Shown here: piece by piece, positions 43,853-52,182 of the stretch
How positions within the stretch are numbered: the stretch's first letter is position 1
Layout of the letters: each line of letters opens with the position of its first letter
Origin: an uncultured Agathobaculum sp.
Lineage (GTDB): Bacteria > Bacillota > Clostridia > Oscillospirales > Butyricicoccaceae
Length of the DNA stretch: 64,000 bases
NCBI RefSeq assembly: GCF_944384765.1
Contig: NZ_CALWUM010000001.1
Span: forward strand, 186,001-250,000
Direction: 5' to 3'
Position numbers and translations under genes: made by a program
The notes under the pieces: generated by a model
Told to the model about the DNA's origin: nothing
Seen by the model: the letters and a program-made list of their open reading frames with translations, nothing else
The model's database searches: none

Positions 43853-45051
43853 CTGCCGCTCCCCTTTCTCATGTGCGCAAGGCAGCTCTCCAGCCGCTGC
43901 GCGTTTACCATCCCTTTCATGCCGCCGAGCAGCAAATCCACGGTTTTGTTCACCGCAAGCTCGGCCAGCCCGTCCAGATCGCCGTCCTCATACAGGCCGG
44001 CGTATGCGTGGTCAAAATGCAGGCGGTCGATCGCCGTGTCCTTGATCGCCGCGATCACGGGCAGCGCCTGCCGGTAGCCGTACCACTCATAGAACGCCTG
44101 CGCCTCCTCTCCAAGGATGCGCTGCGCGACCGCGCGCGCCTCGGTGTTCGGGTCGCCCAGGTCGCCCAGATCGTCCAGGTTGAGCAGGGTGACACGCCCG
44201 TCCCCGGCCACGGCCTGCTCGATGTCGCGCGGCATGGCCAGATCGAGCAGCAGCCGCGGCGGCTGCCGCATCGCCGCGACCTGCGCGGCGGTGAGCGTAA
44301 AGTGCGGGCTGGTTGTTGCGCTGACCGCAAGATCCGCGCCATCCAGCACCTCGCACCGCGTGTCATACGGCCAGGTGTCGCAGCCGGCAGGCACGACGGT
44401 CTCGCCGTGGTGATAGCTGCGCAGCGTCACGGTCACCGCGCAGCCCTGCGCGCGCAGGGTCGCAGCGGCCAGACGGCCCATCTCGCCGTTGCCGATGACG
44501 ACCGCCCGCCTGCCCGCGAGCGAGCCGAAAAACTGCGCCGCGCGCCGCGCGCCGACCTCGGCCGCGGACGCGGGCACGCCGGTCAGCCGGGTTTCGGTTC
44601 GCACACGCTTGCCCGCTGTGACCGCCCGGCGGAACAGCGTGTCCAGCACGCCGTCCGCAGTTCCCGCCTCGCGCGCGAGTGCAGCCGCCCCTTTGACCTG
44701 CGAGACGATCTGGTCGTCCCCAAAGATCTGCGACTCCATGCCCGCTGCAACGTGCATCAGGTGGCGCACCACGTCCTCCCCGGTGCGGGTGACGCTGTAA
44801 GCGCGGTAGGCCGCGCCGTCAAACTCCGCCGCTTCGGCCAGCACGGCCAGCGGGTCGGGCGCGGCGCCCTCCGCCGCGTGCAGATAGAGTTCGGTGCGGT
44901 TGCAGGTGGCCAGCAGCACGCAGCCTGCCACATCCTCCCGCGCCGCAATGCGCGGCAGCAGCGCCTGCACCTGCCCGCGCACCAGCGAAACCGCCTCGCG
45001 CTTTTCCAGCGGCGCATGGACAAAATCAATGCCCGTCATACACAGATCCAC
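43849..45051 (-). CDS. hemA: Glutamyl-tRNA reductase HemA
   Basis: 400 residues. It reduces glutamyl-tRNA to glutamate 1-semialdehyde, entry to the C5 pathway. Catalytic Cys50 in LLATCNRTELY, then GMESQIFGDDQI and the NADPH motif VIGNGEMGRLAA. GTG at 45049-45051 with GGAGG nine bases before; an ATG four codons later lacks that spacing. Its place in the run puts tetrapyrrole supply under the riboswitch. Confidence 0.95.
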   Translation of the reverse strand: MDLCMTGIDFVHAPLEKREAVSLVRGQVQALLPRIAAREDVAGCVLLATCNRTELYLHAAEGAAPDPLAVLAEAAEFDGAAYRAYSVTRTGEDVVRHLMHVAAGMESQIFGDDQIVSQVKGAAALAREAGTADGVLDTLFRRAVTAGKRVRTETRLTGVPASAAEVGARRAAQFFGSLAGRRAVVIGNGEMGRLAAATLRAQGCAVTVTLRSYHHGETVVPAGCDTWPYDTRCEVLDGADLAVSATTSPHFTLTAAQVAAMRQPPRLLLDLAMPRDIEQAVAGDGRVTLLNLDDLGDLGDPNTEARAVAQRILGEEAQAFYEWYGYRQALPVIAAIKDTAIDRLHFDHAYAGLYEDGDLDGLAELAVNKTVDLLLGGMKGMVNAQRLESCLAHMRKGSGR

Positions 45052-45081
45052 AACAGCAATCCTCCAACAAAAATCCTCTTG

Positions 45082-46104
45082 TCACGCAAATGTCACGCGA
45101 AAATCGTGTGCGGCGAGCGCGACGGTCACGCCGTCCCGCGCGCGCTTGCGGCAGAGCAGCCTGCCGCCGCCCGCCGCGCGCACCGCGGCGCGCTCGCATA
45201 CATTATCCACCCCCACGGTCTCGGCGACAAAGGCAGAAGGAGTGAAGTCCCCCTCGGTCTGCCGCAGCGCGTCCGCGGAAAAGGTGGTCAGCTCCCAGCC
45301 GCGCGCACTGCAAAACTGCACAAGGCCGGGTTCGTCTTTCTTGATGTCAATACTCGCGGCGCCCCGCACCGCCTCGGGCGGCACGCCCGCCGCAGCAAGC
45401 GCCTCCTGCACGGCGGTTTCGATCCGGCCCGCATCCGTCCCCCTGCGGCAGCCGATGCCCACCTGCACGATGCGCGGCACGAGGTGCAGCGTGTGCGCAA
45501 AGGGTGCGGCGGCTGTGTCGAACCCGATCACAAAGCCGCTCTCTGCCTCCGCCTCCAGGCTTACATGCGCGGGCAACCGGCCGTCTACCGGAAAGTCCGA
45601 CCGCACGCCGGCCGTCTCGCCGCGCAGCAGCGCGCCGGACACATATTTGATCTGCGGCGGGTCGATGACCACGCAGCCGTTGTCTTTCGCCCAGTTGTCC
45701 ACTGCAAACACGCCGCGCCCGTCGGTCGCGGTCGTCACGACCGCCTGCGCGCCCAGCCCCTCGGCCAGCCGCACCGCAAGCGCATTCGCCCCGCCCAGAT
45801 GACCGGACAGGATGGGGATGACGAACTGTCCCGCCTCGTCGATCACCACGACCGCGGGGTCGTACGCCTTGCCCGCGAGATAGGGCGCGACCGCGCGCAC
45901 CGCAATGCCCGCCGCGCCCACGAACACAATCAGGTCGCAGTCCACCATCGCCTGCTGCGCAAAGCGCGCAAGCGCCGTGCCCGCGAGCGAGGGGTCGACC
46001 GTGCGGGCATACCGCTCGCACAGGAAATCGGGCAGCAGCGCCGCGGCTTTGGCCGCCATGCGCGCGCCGGCTTTGGTAAATGACACGAACTTCGCGTGCT
46101 TCAT
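45082..46104 (-). CDS. cbiG: Cobalt-precorrin-5A hydrolase CbiG
   Basis: 340 residues. CbiG opens the delta-lactone and releases acetaldehyde, a step specific to the anaerobic route. Central domain VFVGAAGIAVRAVAPYL and VIPILSGHLGGANALA, C-terminal domain QVGIGCRRGTDAGRIE and SIDIKKDEPGL. Overlaps cbiF by four bases. Confidence 0.95.
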   Translation of the reverse strand: MKHAKFVSFTKAGARMAAKAAALLPDFLCERYARTVDPSLAGTALARFAQQAMVDCDLIVFVGAAGIAVRAVAPYLAGKAYDPAVVVIDEAGQFVIPILSGHLGGANALAVRLAEGLGAQAVVTTATDGRGVFAVDNWAKDNGCVVIDPPQIKYVSGALLRGETAGVRSDFPVDGRLPAHVSLEAEAESGFVIGFDTAAAPFAHTLHLVPRIVQVGIGCRRGTDAGRIETAVQEALAAAGVPPEAVRGAASIDIKKDEPGLVQFCSARGWELTTFSADALRQTEGDFTPSAFVAETVGVDNVCERAAVRAAGGGRLLCRKRARDGVTVALAAHDFRVTFA

Positions 46105-46856
46105 TGGCTCGCCTCACGGAAGCCGGTCGTAAAACGCGGGTCATACAGCTTGGAGCGGTCGTACTCGTCGCCCAAAAAGCCGCCGACCGTGATGAGCGCG
46201 GTCTTGGTCACGCCCTCGCGCTTTGCCGCCGCGGGCAGGTCCGCGACCGTTGTGCGGATCACCTTTTCGTCCGGCCAGGTCGCCTTATAGACGATGGCGG
46301 CCGGGGTCTCGGGCGCGTAGCCGCCCGCGATCAGCCGCTGGGACAGCTTGTCAAGCTGGCCCGCGGACAGGAAGATCACCATGGTCGCGCCGTGTGCGGC
46401 AAGCGACTCAATCTGCTCCTTTTCCGGCACCGGGGTGCGCCCCTCCATGCGGGTCAGGATGACCGTCTGGCTGACGTTTGGCAGGGTATATTCCGCTTTG
46501 AGCGCGGCCGCCGCCCCGCAAAATGAGGATACACCCGGGCAGACCTCATAGGGAAGCCCCAGCTTGTCCAGTTCGTCCATCTGCTCGCGGTGCGCGCCGT
46601 AGACGCACGGGTCGCCCGTGTGCAGGCGCACGACCGTCTTGCCCGCCTTGGCCGCGGGCGCCATGACCGCGATGACCTCTTCGAGCGTCATTTTAGCGCT
46701 GTCATAAACTTCGCAGCCCTGTTTTTTATAGTCCAGCAGCGCGGGGTTGACCAGCGAACCGGCGTAGACGATCACATCCGCCTCGCTCAGCAGTTTTGCG
46801 CCGCGCACCGTGATCAGGTCGGGTGCGCCCGAACCTGCGCCGACAAAGTAAATCAT
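46101..46856 (-). CDS. cbiF: Cobalt-precorrin-4 C11-methyltransferase CbiF
   Basis: 251 residues, tetrapyrrole methylase fold. YFVGAGSGAPDLITVRG, VIVYAGSLVNPALL, RLHTGDPCVYGAHREQ and LTRMEGRTPVP are CbiF motifs. Coupled by ATGA overlaps to cbiL before it and cbiG after it. Confidence 0.96.
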   Translation of the reverse strand: MIYFVGAGSGAPDLITVRGAKLLSEADVIVYAGSLVNPALLDYKKQGCEVYDSAKMTLEEVIAVMAPAAKAGKTVVRLHTGDPCVYGAHREQMDELDKLGLPYEVCPGVSSFCGAAAALKAEYTLPNVSQTVILTRMEGRTPVPEKEQIESLAAHGATMVIFLSAGQLDKLSQRLIAGGYAPETPAAIVYKATWPDEKVIRTTVADLPAAAKREGVTKTALITVGGFLGDEYDRSKLYDPRFTTGFREASQ

Positions 46857-47545
46857 GCCTGCCCCTCCTTGACCAGAATGATGGAAAAATAACCGGTGGG
46901 GTCGTCCATTGTGGACAGATCGGTCACGATCCGCTGCCCCTCCATACCGCAGCGCTCGACAAGCGCCGCGTTTTGCAGCTCACCGCGCGCGGCGAGCTTG
47001 TCGCGCACCGCGAGGATGGATTTGCCCGCCTTCATCAGCACCTTGCTGCCCGGCAGGTCCAGCCCCTCGTCCACCGCGCCGTGCGACGCGGGGATGATGT
47101 GCAGCATCTCGCCATCCTCGCACAGGGCGCGGCCGAGCGCGGCCGCCGCCGCGCAGAAGGACGGCACGCCGGGCACCAGCTCGGTCTCATAGCCGCGCGC
47201 GGCCACGCGCCGAACCACATACCAGCAGGTGGAATACACGGTCGGGTCGCCGAGCGTCAGAAAGGCGACCGACTTGCCCTCGTCCAGCAGCGCGCAGATC
47301 TCGTCTGCGGCGCGGTCATGGCTCGCGTTCCGCGCGGCCTTGTCGTGCGTCATGGGCATATCAAAATGCCGCACCGGCGTATCCCCGATGTACTGCGCCG
47401 CGATGGTCAGCGCGGCCTGGTCGCCCGCGCCCGACTGCGGCACCGCGACCACGTCGCTCTCGCGGATGACGCGGATGGCCTTGGCGGTCAGCAGCTCGGG
47501 GTCGCCCGGGCCGACGCCCACGCCGTACAGTTTTGCTTTGCTCAT
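46853..47545 (-). CDS. cbiL: Cobalt-precorrin-2 C20-methyltransferase CbiL
   Basis: 230 residues, tetrapyrrole methylase fold. GVGVGPGDPELLTAKA, FLTLGDPTVYSTCWYV and VPGVPSFCAAAA identify it. It methylates C20 after CbiK has inserted cobalt. Overlaps the cbiD stop by four bases. Confidence 0.95.
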   Translation of the reverse strand: MSKAKLYGVGVGPGDPELLTAKAIRVIRESDVVAVPQSGAGDQAALTIAAQYIGDTPVRHFDMPMTHDKAARNASHDRAADEICALLDEGKSVAFLTLGDPTVYSTCWYVVRRVAARGYETELVPGVPSFCAAAAALGRALCEDGEMLHIIPASHGAVDEGLDLPGSKVLMKAGKSILAVRDKLAARGELQNAALVERCGMEGQRIVTDLSTMDDPTGYFSIILVKEGQA

Positions 47546-48678
47546 TTGCTTTCCCTCAACCTTTCACACAGCGCCGCCGCGCCGGGCGACTGCGCCAGAA
47601 TGCCGTATTTTGCCGTAAACAGGATAAATTCCACATGGCCGCGGTTTCGCAGCCGCAGTGCGAGCCGTTTTTCGATCTCGCGCTCGATGCGCGCGAGCAC
47701 GGGCGCGCGCAGGTTTTCCCGGTCGAGCAGCGCAATGCATGCATCCACCGAGACCGATTCCATCAGCCCCGCGAGCGTGTCCCGCCCCGCGCCGCAGAGC
47801 GCCGCGTGCGCGGTGAAAATCTCCTGCCGCCCGTCCGCGACCGAAGAATGGGTGTTCATCACACCCGCGGCCAGCTTGATCAGCTTGCCCGCGTGGCCGA
47901 CCAGCAGGATGTCGCGGAACCCGCGGAACACCGCGTGGTCAAGCGCCTCACCGATGTAGTTCGAGCACTTGACCGCTTTCTCCAGGTCGAGCCCGAGCGC
48001 ATCCCGCGCGAAATCCGCGCCGTAGTTGCCCGGGCACAGGAAGGCGGTGCGCTGTCCCTGCGCATACAGGCTGTCCAGCTCGAGGCGTATGGTGTCGGTC
48101 AGCGCCTTTTCGCTCATCGGCTCGACCACGCCGCTCGTGCCGAGGATCGAAATGCCGCCGACCACGCCGAGGTGGCTGTTATAGGTCTGCCCCGCCAGTT
48201 CCTCTCCGTTTTCCGCTGAGATGACCACGGTAAATCCGCCCGTATACCCGCAGGCCTGCGCCGCACGCTCGAGCGCCGCAGTGATCTGCGCGCGCGGGCC
48301 GGGGTTGATCGCGGCCTCGCCCACCGGCATGGCAAGCCCCGGCCGGGTGACCCGGCCCACGCCCGCGCCGCCCCGGATTGCAACGCCGCTTGCCGCGCGC
48401 GAGACCGCCGCCGCAATGCCCACGCCGTTTGTAATATCCGGGTCGTCGCCCGCGTCCTTGCGCACCGTGCATACAGCTGCTTCCCCCTCTCGGTGGGGCT
48501 GCTCGACCGGCAGCGTGAAGGTCAGCCCGGCGGGCGTTTCCAGCCGGATTTCGGCGGGCGCCTGCCCGGTCAGCAGCAGCTGCGCCGCCGCCTGCGCGGC
48601 CGCGGCCGCGCACGAACCGGTCGTCCACCCGCGGCGCAGCGCCTGCCCGCCGTGGTAGGCGATCCTGTCGTTATCCAT
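47542..48678 (-). CDS. cbiD: Cobalt-precorrin-5B C1-methyltransferase CbiD
   Basis: 378 residues. CbiD methylates C1 in the anaerobic route. RRGWTTGSCAAAAAQAAAQ, DPDITNGVGIAAA, NPGPRAQI and GTSGVVEPMSEKA are family motifs. ATG at 48676-48678 has GGAAGGAGG upstream. A terminator-like hairpin lies between cbiN and this gene. Confidence 0.96.
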   Translation of the reverse strand: MDNDRIAYHGGQALRRGWTTGSCAAAAAQAAAQLLLTGQAPAEIRLETPAGLTFTLPVEQPHREGEAAVCTVRKDAGDDPDITNGVGIAAAVSRAASGVAIRGGAGVGRVTRPGLAMPVGEAAINPGPRAQITAALERAAQACGYTGGFTVVISAENGEELAGQTYNSHLGVVGGISILGTSGVVEPMSEKALTDTIRLELDSLYAQGQRTAFLCPGNYGADFARDALGLDLEKAVKCSNYIGEALDHAVFRGFRDILLVGHAGKLIKLAAGVMNTHSSVADGRQEIFTAHAALCGAGRDTLAGLMESVSVDACIALLDRENLRAPVLARIEREIEKRLALRLRNRGHVEFILFTAKYGILAQSPGAAALCERLRESK

Positions 48679-48714
48679 TGCGTCTGCCTCCTTCCCCGCT
48701 GCCCCAGGGGCAGC

Positions 48715-48746
48715 AAAAGCAGGGCGGTCAATCGTCCCGCCCTGCC
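48715..48746 (-). terminator. Internal terminator-like hairpin between cbiN and cbiD
   Basis: Minus-strand GCAGGGCGG pairs with CCGCCCTGC and is followed by TTTTGC; a second small stem CTGCCCC/GGGGCAG follows. It could trim the transcript after cbiMN so that uptake genes are made in excess. Confidence 0.55.
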
Positions 48747-48753
48747 TCCTCAC

Positions 48754-49086
48754 TCACTGCTTGTGTTCTTTTTCGCGGATGGCCTCCTGCTTTTTGCGCT
48801 CGACAAAGCGGCCGAGGAAAAAGGCGATCACGCCCACGCCGATGCCGGTCTGCACGCAAAACAGCATGCTTTCCACCTCGCCCGGCAGCTCGCCGCCGAG
48901 CAGCTGCTCGAACACCGGGGTAAACCACGGCTCGTATTCCTCGCCCGTGATCTCCGCTACCTTGACGCTGCCTGCGTCATCCGAGCCGCCAAAGGACGCG
49001 CCGCGCAGCGCAAACAGCGGTGCCGCCACCAGCAGAACGCACAGCAGCAGCAAAACCACCACAATGATCTTATTCTTCCGGCTCAT
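48754..49086 (-). CDS. cbiN: Cobalt transport protein CbiN
   Basis: 110 residues. Two membrane helices (about 7-27 and 78-97) flank an extracellular loop, the CbiN topology. CbiN is the small partner of CbiM in cobalt ECF transporters. ATG at 49084-49086 is preferred over GTG six bases upstream because GGAGG sits seven bases before the ATG. It starts two bases after the cbiM stop. Confidence 0.9.
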   Translation of the reverse strand: MSRKNKIIVVVLLLLCVLLVAAPLFALRGASFGGSDDAGSVKVAEITGEEYEPWFTPVFEQLLGGELPGEVESMLFCVQTGIGVGVIAFFLGRFVERKKQEAIREKEHKQ

Positions 49087-49088
49087 GC

Positions 49089-49832
49089 TCACGCCTCCTC
49101 AAAACCGATCGCGCGCAACTCGGGCCGCGCATAGGATTCCAGTGCGATCACGATGATCACGGTCAGCACACCCTCGACCACGGCCAGCGGCAGCTGGGTC
49201 GGAGCGAATACGCCCAGAAATTCAATCACCGAACCCAGGACGCCGCCCGTTGCGGACGGGTAGGCCACCGCCAGCTGCACACTGGTCACGCAGTAGGTGA
49301 GCAGGTCGCCCAGCGCCGCGGCGAGGAACACGGATACCAGCTTGTTGACTTTCAGCTTGTGGCACAGCTTGTAAATACCATAAGAAACAAACGGGCCGGC
49401 AATCGCCATGGAGAAGGTGTTCGCGCCCAGGGTGGTCAGTCCGCCGTGCGCCAGCAAAATCGCCTGGAACAGCAGCACGATCACGCCCAGGATGGACACC
49501 GCGCTCGGCCCGAACAGGATTGCGCCCAGGCCGGTGCCGGTCATGTGCGAGCACGAACCGGTGACCGACGGGATCTTAAGCGACGAAATCACAAAGATGA
49601 ACGCGCCCGCCATGGCAATCAGCGTGATCGAGCGGCGGTCGTGCGCGACCGTCCTTTTGAGCGAGAAATAGCCCGCGAGCAAAAAGGGCAGCGCAATCAC
49701 GCCCCACAGAATGCACATCGACGGCGGCAGAAAGCCCTCCATGATGTGCATGGCGCCCGCCATGGGCAGCGCGCTGCACATGAGCGCCGCGCATGCCGTC
49801 AGGCGCACGAGTTTCCGTTGTTTTTGTGTCAT
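49089..49832 (-). CDS. cbiM: Cobalt ECF transporter substrate-binding protein CbiM
   Basis: 247 residues. An N-terminal signal peptide of 27 residues ends before [10 protein letters not shown]; in mature CbiM/NikM this Met-His-start holds the metal, with His2 as ligand. Later [15 protein letters not shown] and [17 protein letters not shown] are conserved. ATG at 49830-49832 with GGAAAGGAG upstream. It is the first gene behind the riboswitch. Confidence 0.95.
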   Translation of the reverse strand: MTQKQRKLVRLTACAALMCSALPMAGAMHIMEGFLPPSMCILWGVIALPFLLAGYFSLKRTVAHDRRSITLIAMAGAFIFVISSLKIPSVTGSCSHMTGTGLGAILFGPSAVSILGVIVLLFQAILLAHGGLTTLGANTFSMAIAGPFVSYGIYKLCHKLKVNKLVSVFLAAALGDLLTYCVTSVQLAVAYPSATGGVLGSVIEFLGVFAPTQLPLAVVEGVLTVIIVIALESYARPELRAIGFEEA

Positions 49833-49894
49833 GTTTTCTCCTTTCCGCCCCTGGGAAGGGGGCTGCGCGGCACGGCCTGTGCCCTGCCGGAACA

Positions 49895-49941
49895 TCAAAA
49901 AAACGCCGTATCCGGATGCTTCCCACGCATCGGACCGGCGT
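49895..49941 (-). terminator. Riboswitch-controlled terminator before cbiM
   Basis: Minus-strand CGCCG-TCCGATGC...GCATCCGGA-CGGCG, then TTTTTTT. Located between the aptamer and cbiM, it should form when cobalamin is bound. Confidence 0.8.
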
Positions 49942-50023
49942 TCAGCCTGCGCCCCCTTCCTGATTTTGGGAGCCGCACCCTGCACACCGGCCATCTCTCG
50001 TGACCGCTATGCACTTCCGTCCT

Positions 50024-50190
50024 CAAAAGGCAGGTTTTCTGGCTCGGGCGTCCTCGTCCGCCGGCCGGCCTTCCCAGTTTCCCAGTGACCATGAAATGAC
50101 CGCGGACTCTTCCCTTACAGCGGCGGGACCGCAGGGGACTTGCACCCCTTTCCCTATTACCCTGCCGGAGAAATGGCAGGCACCTTTTGG
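50024..50190 (-). promoter_or_regulatory. Cobalamin riboswitch
   Basis: On the minus strand the aptamer shows CAAAAGG/CCTTTTG as P1 (50189-50183 with 50030-50024), AATAGGGAA, GGTGCAAGTCC, the B12 box GCCGCTGTAA, GTCACTGG and GAGCCAGAAAACCTGCC, in that order. These are the conserved elements of adenosylcobalamin-type riboswitches. A terminator follows, so the likely output is transcription termination of cbiMN and the B12 genes in the presence of B12. Confidence 0.97.
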
Positions 50191-50223
50191 TATCCGGCAT
50201 CTCCTGCCGGAAGAAGTAACTTC

Positions 50224-50251
50224 ATTATAACATGCGCCCGGACTCTGTCAA
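50224..50251 (-). promoter_or_regulatory. Promoter of the riboswitch/B12 operon
   Basis: Minus-strand TTGACA, 16 bp, TATAAT, about 33 bp before the aptamer. Near-consensus, it gives the B12 run its own start independent of cbiQO. Confidence 0.85.
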
Positions 50252-50301
50252 CACAGCCCCGGGCTTTTGTATAGGATTCTGCAAAAAAGCGTAAAATTCT
50301 C

Positions 50302-51138
50302 CTAACTCTGGCTGCCGTCCAGCAGCACTGCGAGTTCGGCCGCCGTGCGCGGGCAAACGCCGGACGCGGGCAGCAGTCCGCGCGTACGCAGCAGGTCGGC
50401 GACCGTGAGCATTGCGGGCGGGCGCAGATGCGCGCGCGCCATGGTCTCCTGGTCGCGGAACACGGTTTCGGGTGCGCCGTCCGCGATCACCCGGCCGCCC
50501 GCAAACACGACCGCGCGCGTGGCCCAGCGGAAGGCAAAATCCATATCGTGCGTGGAGATGACGAGCGTGCGCCCCTCTGCAGACAGACGCGCGAGCACGG
50601 TTTCCAGCCGTTCCTCGCCCGCGGGGTCGAGCGAGGCCGCAGGCTCGTCAAACAGGATGATCTCGCTCTCCATGGCGAGGATATCCGCGATGGTCACGCG
50701 CTTTTTCTCCCCGCCGGACAGCTCGTGCGGCGGGCGCGCGCGAAAGGGGCTGAGATCCATATATGCCAGCGCGTGATCCACACGCCGCACGACCTCGTCC
50801 TTTGGCAGGCGCAGGTTCATCGGGCCGAAGGACACCTCGGCCGCGACGGTCGAGGCGATGATCTGGTCGTCCGCATTCTGGAACACGATGCCCGCCCGCT
50901 CGCACAGGCGCTTGCGGTCGCGGCGGCCGGTCGCGCGGCCGTCCAGCAAAATTTCGCCGCGCTCGGGCGTGAGCACACCGTTGAGGCACAGGAAAAACGT
51001 GGACTTGCCCGCCCCGTTCGGGCCGAGCACCGCGATGCGCTCCCCGGCGAAAATGTCGAGCGACACGCCGTCCAGCGCATTGCCCTTGCCGTCATAGGAA
51101 AAATACAGGTCTTTTGCCTGCAAAACCGGTTGTCCCAC
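50302..51138 (-). CDS. cbiO: Cobalt ECF transporter ATPase CbiO
   Basis: 278 residues. Walker A GPNGAGKST (39-47), Q loop FQNADDQI, signature LSGGEKKRVTIA, Walker B ILFDEP and switch His in STHDMDF. It powers CbiMNQ uptake of cobalt. GTG at 51136-51138 with GGGAGG upstream. 15 bp after cbiQ. Confidence 0.95.
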   Translation of the reverse strand: MGQPVLQAKDLYFSYDGKGNALDGVSLDIFAGERIAVLGPNGAGKSTFFLCLNGVLTPERGEILLDGRATGRRDRKRLCERAGIVFQNADDQIIASTVAAEVSFGPMNLRLPKDEVVRRVDHALAYMDLSPFRARPPHELSGGEKKRVTIADILAMESEIILFDEPAASLDPAGEERLETVLARLSAEGRTLVISTHDMDFAFRWATRAVVFAGGRVIADGAPETVFRDQETMARAHLRPPAMLTVADLLRTRGLLPASGVCPRTAAELAVLLDGSQS

Positions 51139-51153
51139 TTGTTTTCCTCCCCT

Positions 51154-51945
51154 CTATGTCGCGATGATACGCAGCGCAATGAGCGCCGCCCAGAAAGCCG
51201 CCATCCCGGCAGCCTGTGCGCGGCGCCACGGCTTGTCCTCCTCAAGGAAACACAGCCCGCCGTCATAGCCGCGGGCGGCCATGGCGTCGTAATACGTGCG
51301 CGACTTGCGCAGTGCCACCAGCAGCAGCCCGGCCGCCGTGCCGCCGAACGAGCGGCACGAGGTACGGAAGTCTCGCCAGCCCAGCCGCGCGCCCGCGGCC
51401 TCCCGCATACGGCCGTGCGTGTCCAGCAGCACGAACACAAAGCGGTAGATCAGATACATCAGCTCGGTCAGCAGCCCGGGCAGGTGCGCGCGGCGCAGCA
51501 CACCGACGAACTCGCACGCGGACGTTGTCAGCGCCAGCAGATAGAGCGCGCTGACCGCGCCGAGCGACTTGAGCACGAGCGCCAGCGCAAAGCGCACGCT
51601 GTCCGCGCTCGCGCAGAGATAAAACCAGTGCAGCGACAGGCTCCAATCCCCTGCCGGAACGGACGACAGGTCGCACGCGACCGCGGCGCTGCCGAGCAGC
51701 AGAAAGGCGAGCGGCACACGCAGCAGGCCGCCGTAGTCGTGCAGCGCCAGACCGCCCTTCCACTTTTGCAGCGCGGCCAGCGCAAGGATGACCGCGGCCG
51801 ATACCGTGGCCCGGTCGGCCGCCAGGCAGATGACCAGCGTACCGAGCGCAAGCACGGTCTTGAACGCAGGGTTCCACCCGCTCATGCCCGAGGTGTACGC
51901 CAGATGGTCGATCGAGCGCACGCCGTGGCTGTGTGTGTGCCGCAT
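51154..51945 (-). CDS. cbiQ: Cobalt ECF transporter transmembrane protein CbiQ
   Basis: 263 residues, polytopic. N-terminal HTHSHGVRSIDHLAYTSG and the coupling helix GARLGWRDFRT plus RAHLPGLLTELMYLIYRF are CbiQ features. AGGGGAGG precedes the ATG. cbiQ and cbiO form a separate unit ahead of the riboswitch, with a leader of only about 30 bases. Confidence 0.93.
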   Translation of the reverse strand: MRHTHSHGVRSIDHLAYTSGMSGWNPAFKTVLALGTLVICLAADRATVSAAVILALAALQKWKGGLALHDYGGLLRVPLAFLLLGSAAVACDLSSVPAGDWSLSLHWFYLCASADSVRFALALVLKSLGAVSALYLLALTTSACEFVGVLRRAHLPGLLTELMYLIYRFVFVLLDTHGRMREAAGARLGWRDFRTSCRSFGGTAAGLLLVALRKSRTYYDAMAARGYDGGLCFLEEDKPWRRAQAAGMAAFWAALIALRIIAT

Positions 51946-51982
51946 GTGTCAAACCTCCCCTGCTGCCGGCGATACTTGCTTC

Positions 51983-52012
51983 ATTGTATCGCCCGCAGGC
52001 GGGGTTTGTCAA
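51983..52012 (-). promoter_or_regulatory. Promoter of cbiQO
   Basis: Minus-strand TTGACA, 18 bp, TACAAT, 37 bp before cbiQ. The leader is too short for a riboswitch. Confidence 0.75.
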
Positions 52013-52060
52013 CCGCGGGCGGCGCAGGCGAATTTCCGCAGGCGGATTTGCAGCAAAGAA

Positions 52061-52089
52061 TTGCCTTCCCCCCCATTCTATCGTATAAT
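52061..52089 (+). promoter_or_regulatory. Promoter of the sulfite-reductase-like gene
   Basis: TTGCCT, 17 bp, TATAAT, about 93 bp before the start codon. Confidence 0.7.
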
Positions 52090-52182
52090 GGTTTTATTGA
52101 AGATGGGCCGCCCATTCGTCCCGGATGCAGGCAGGCCCGTTTTTGCTTTTTGGGCATGAGAGAAAAAGGAGGATATGCAAGA

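Noticed and set aside
50428..52182. Long open frame that would extend the sulfite-reductase-like gene by almost 600 codons upstream
   Set aside because: It runs antisense through cbiO and cbiQ, is full of low-complexity Arg/Ala/His, and the reductase has its own promoter, ribosome binding site and family-typical start.
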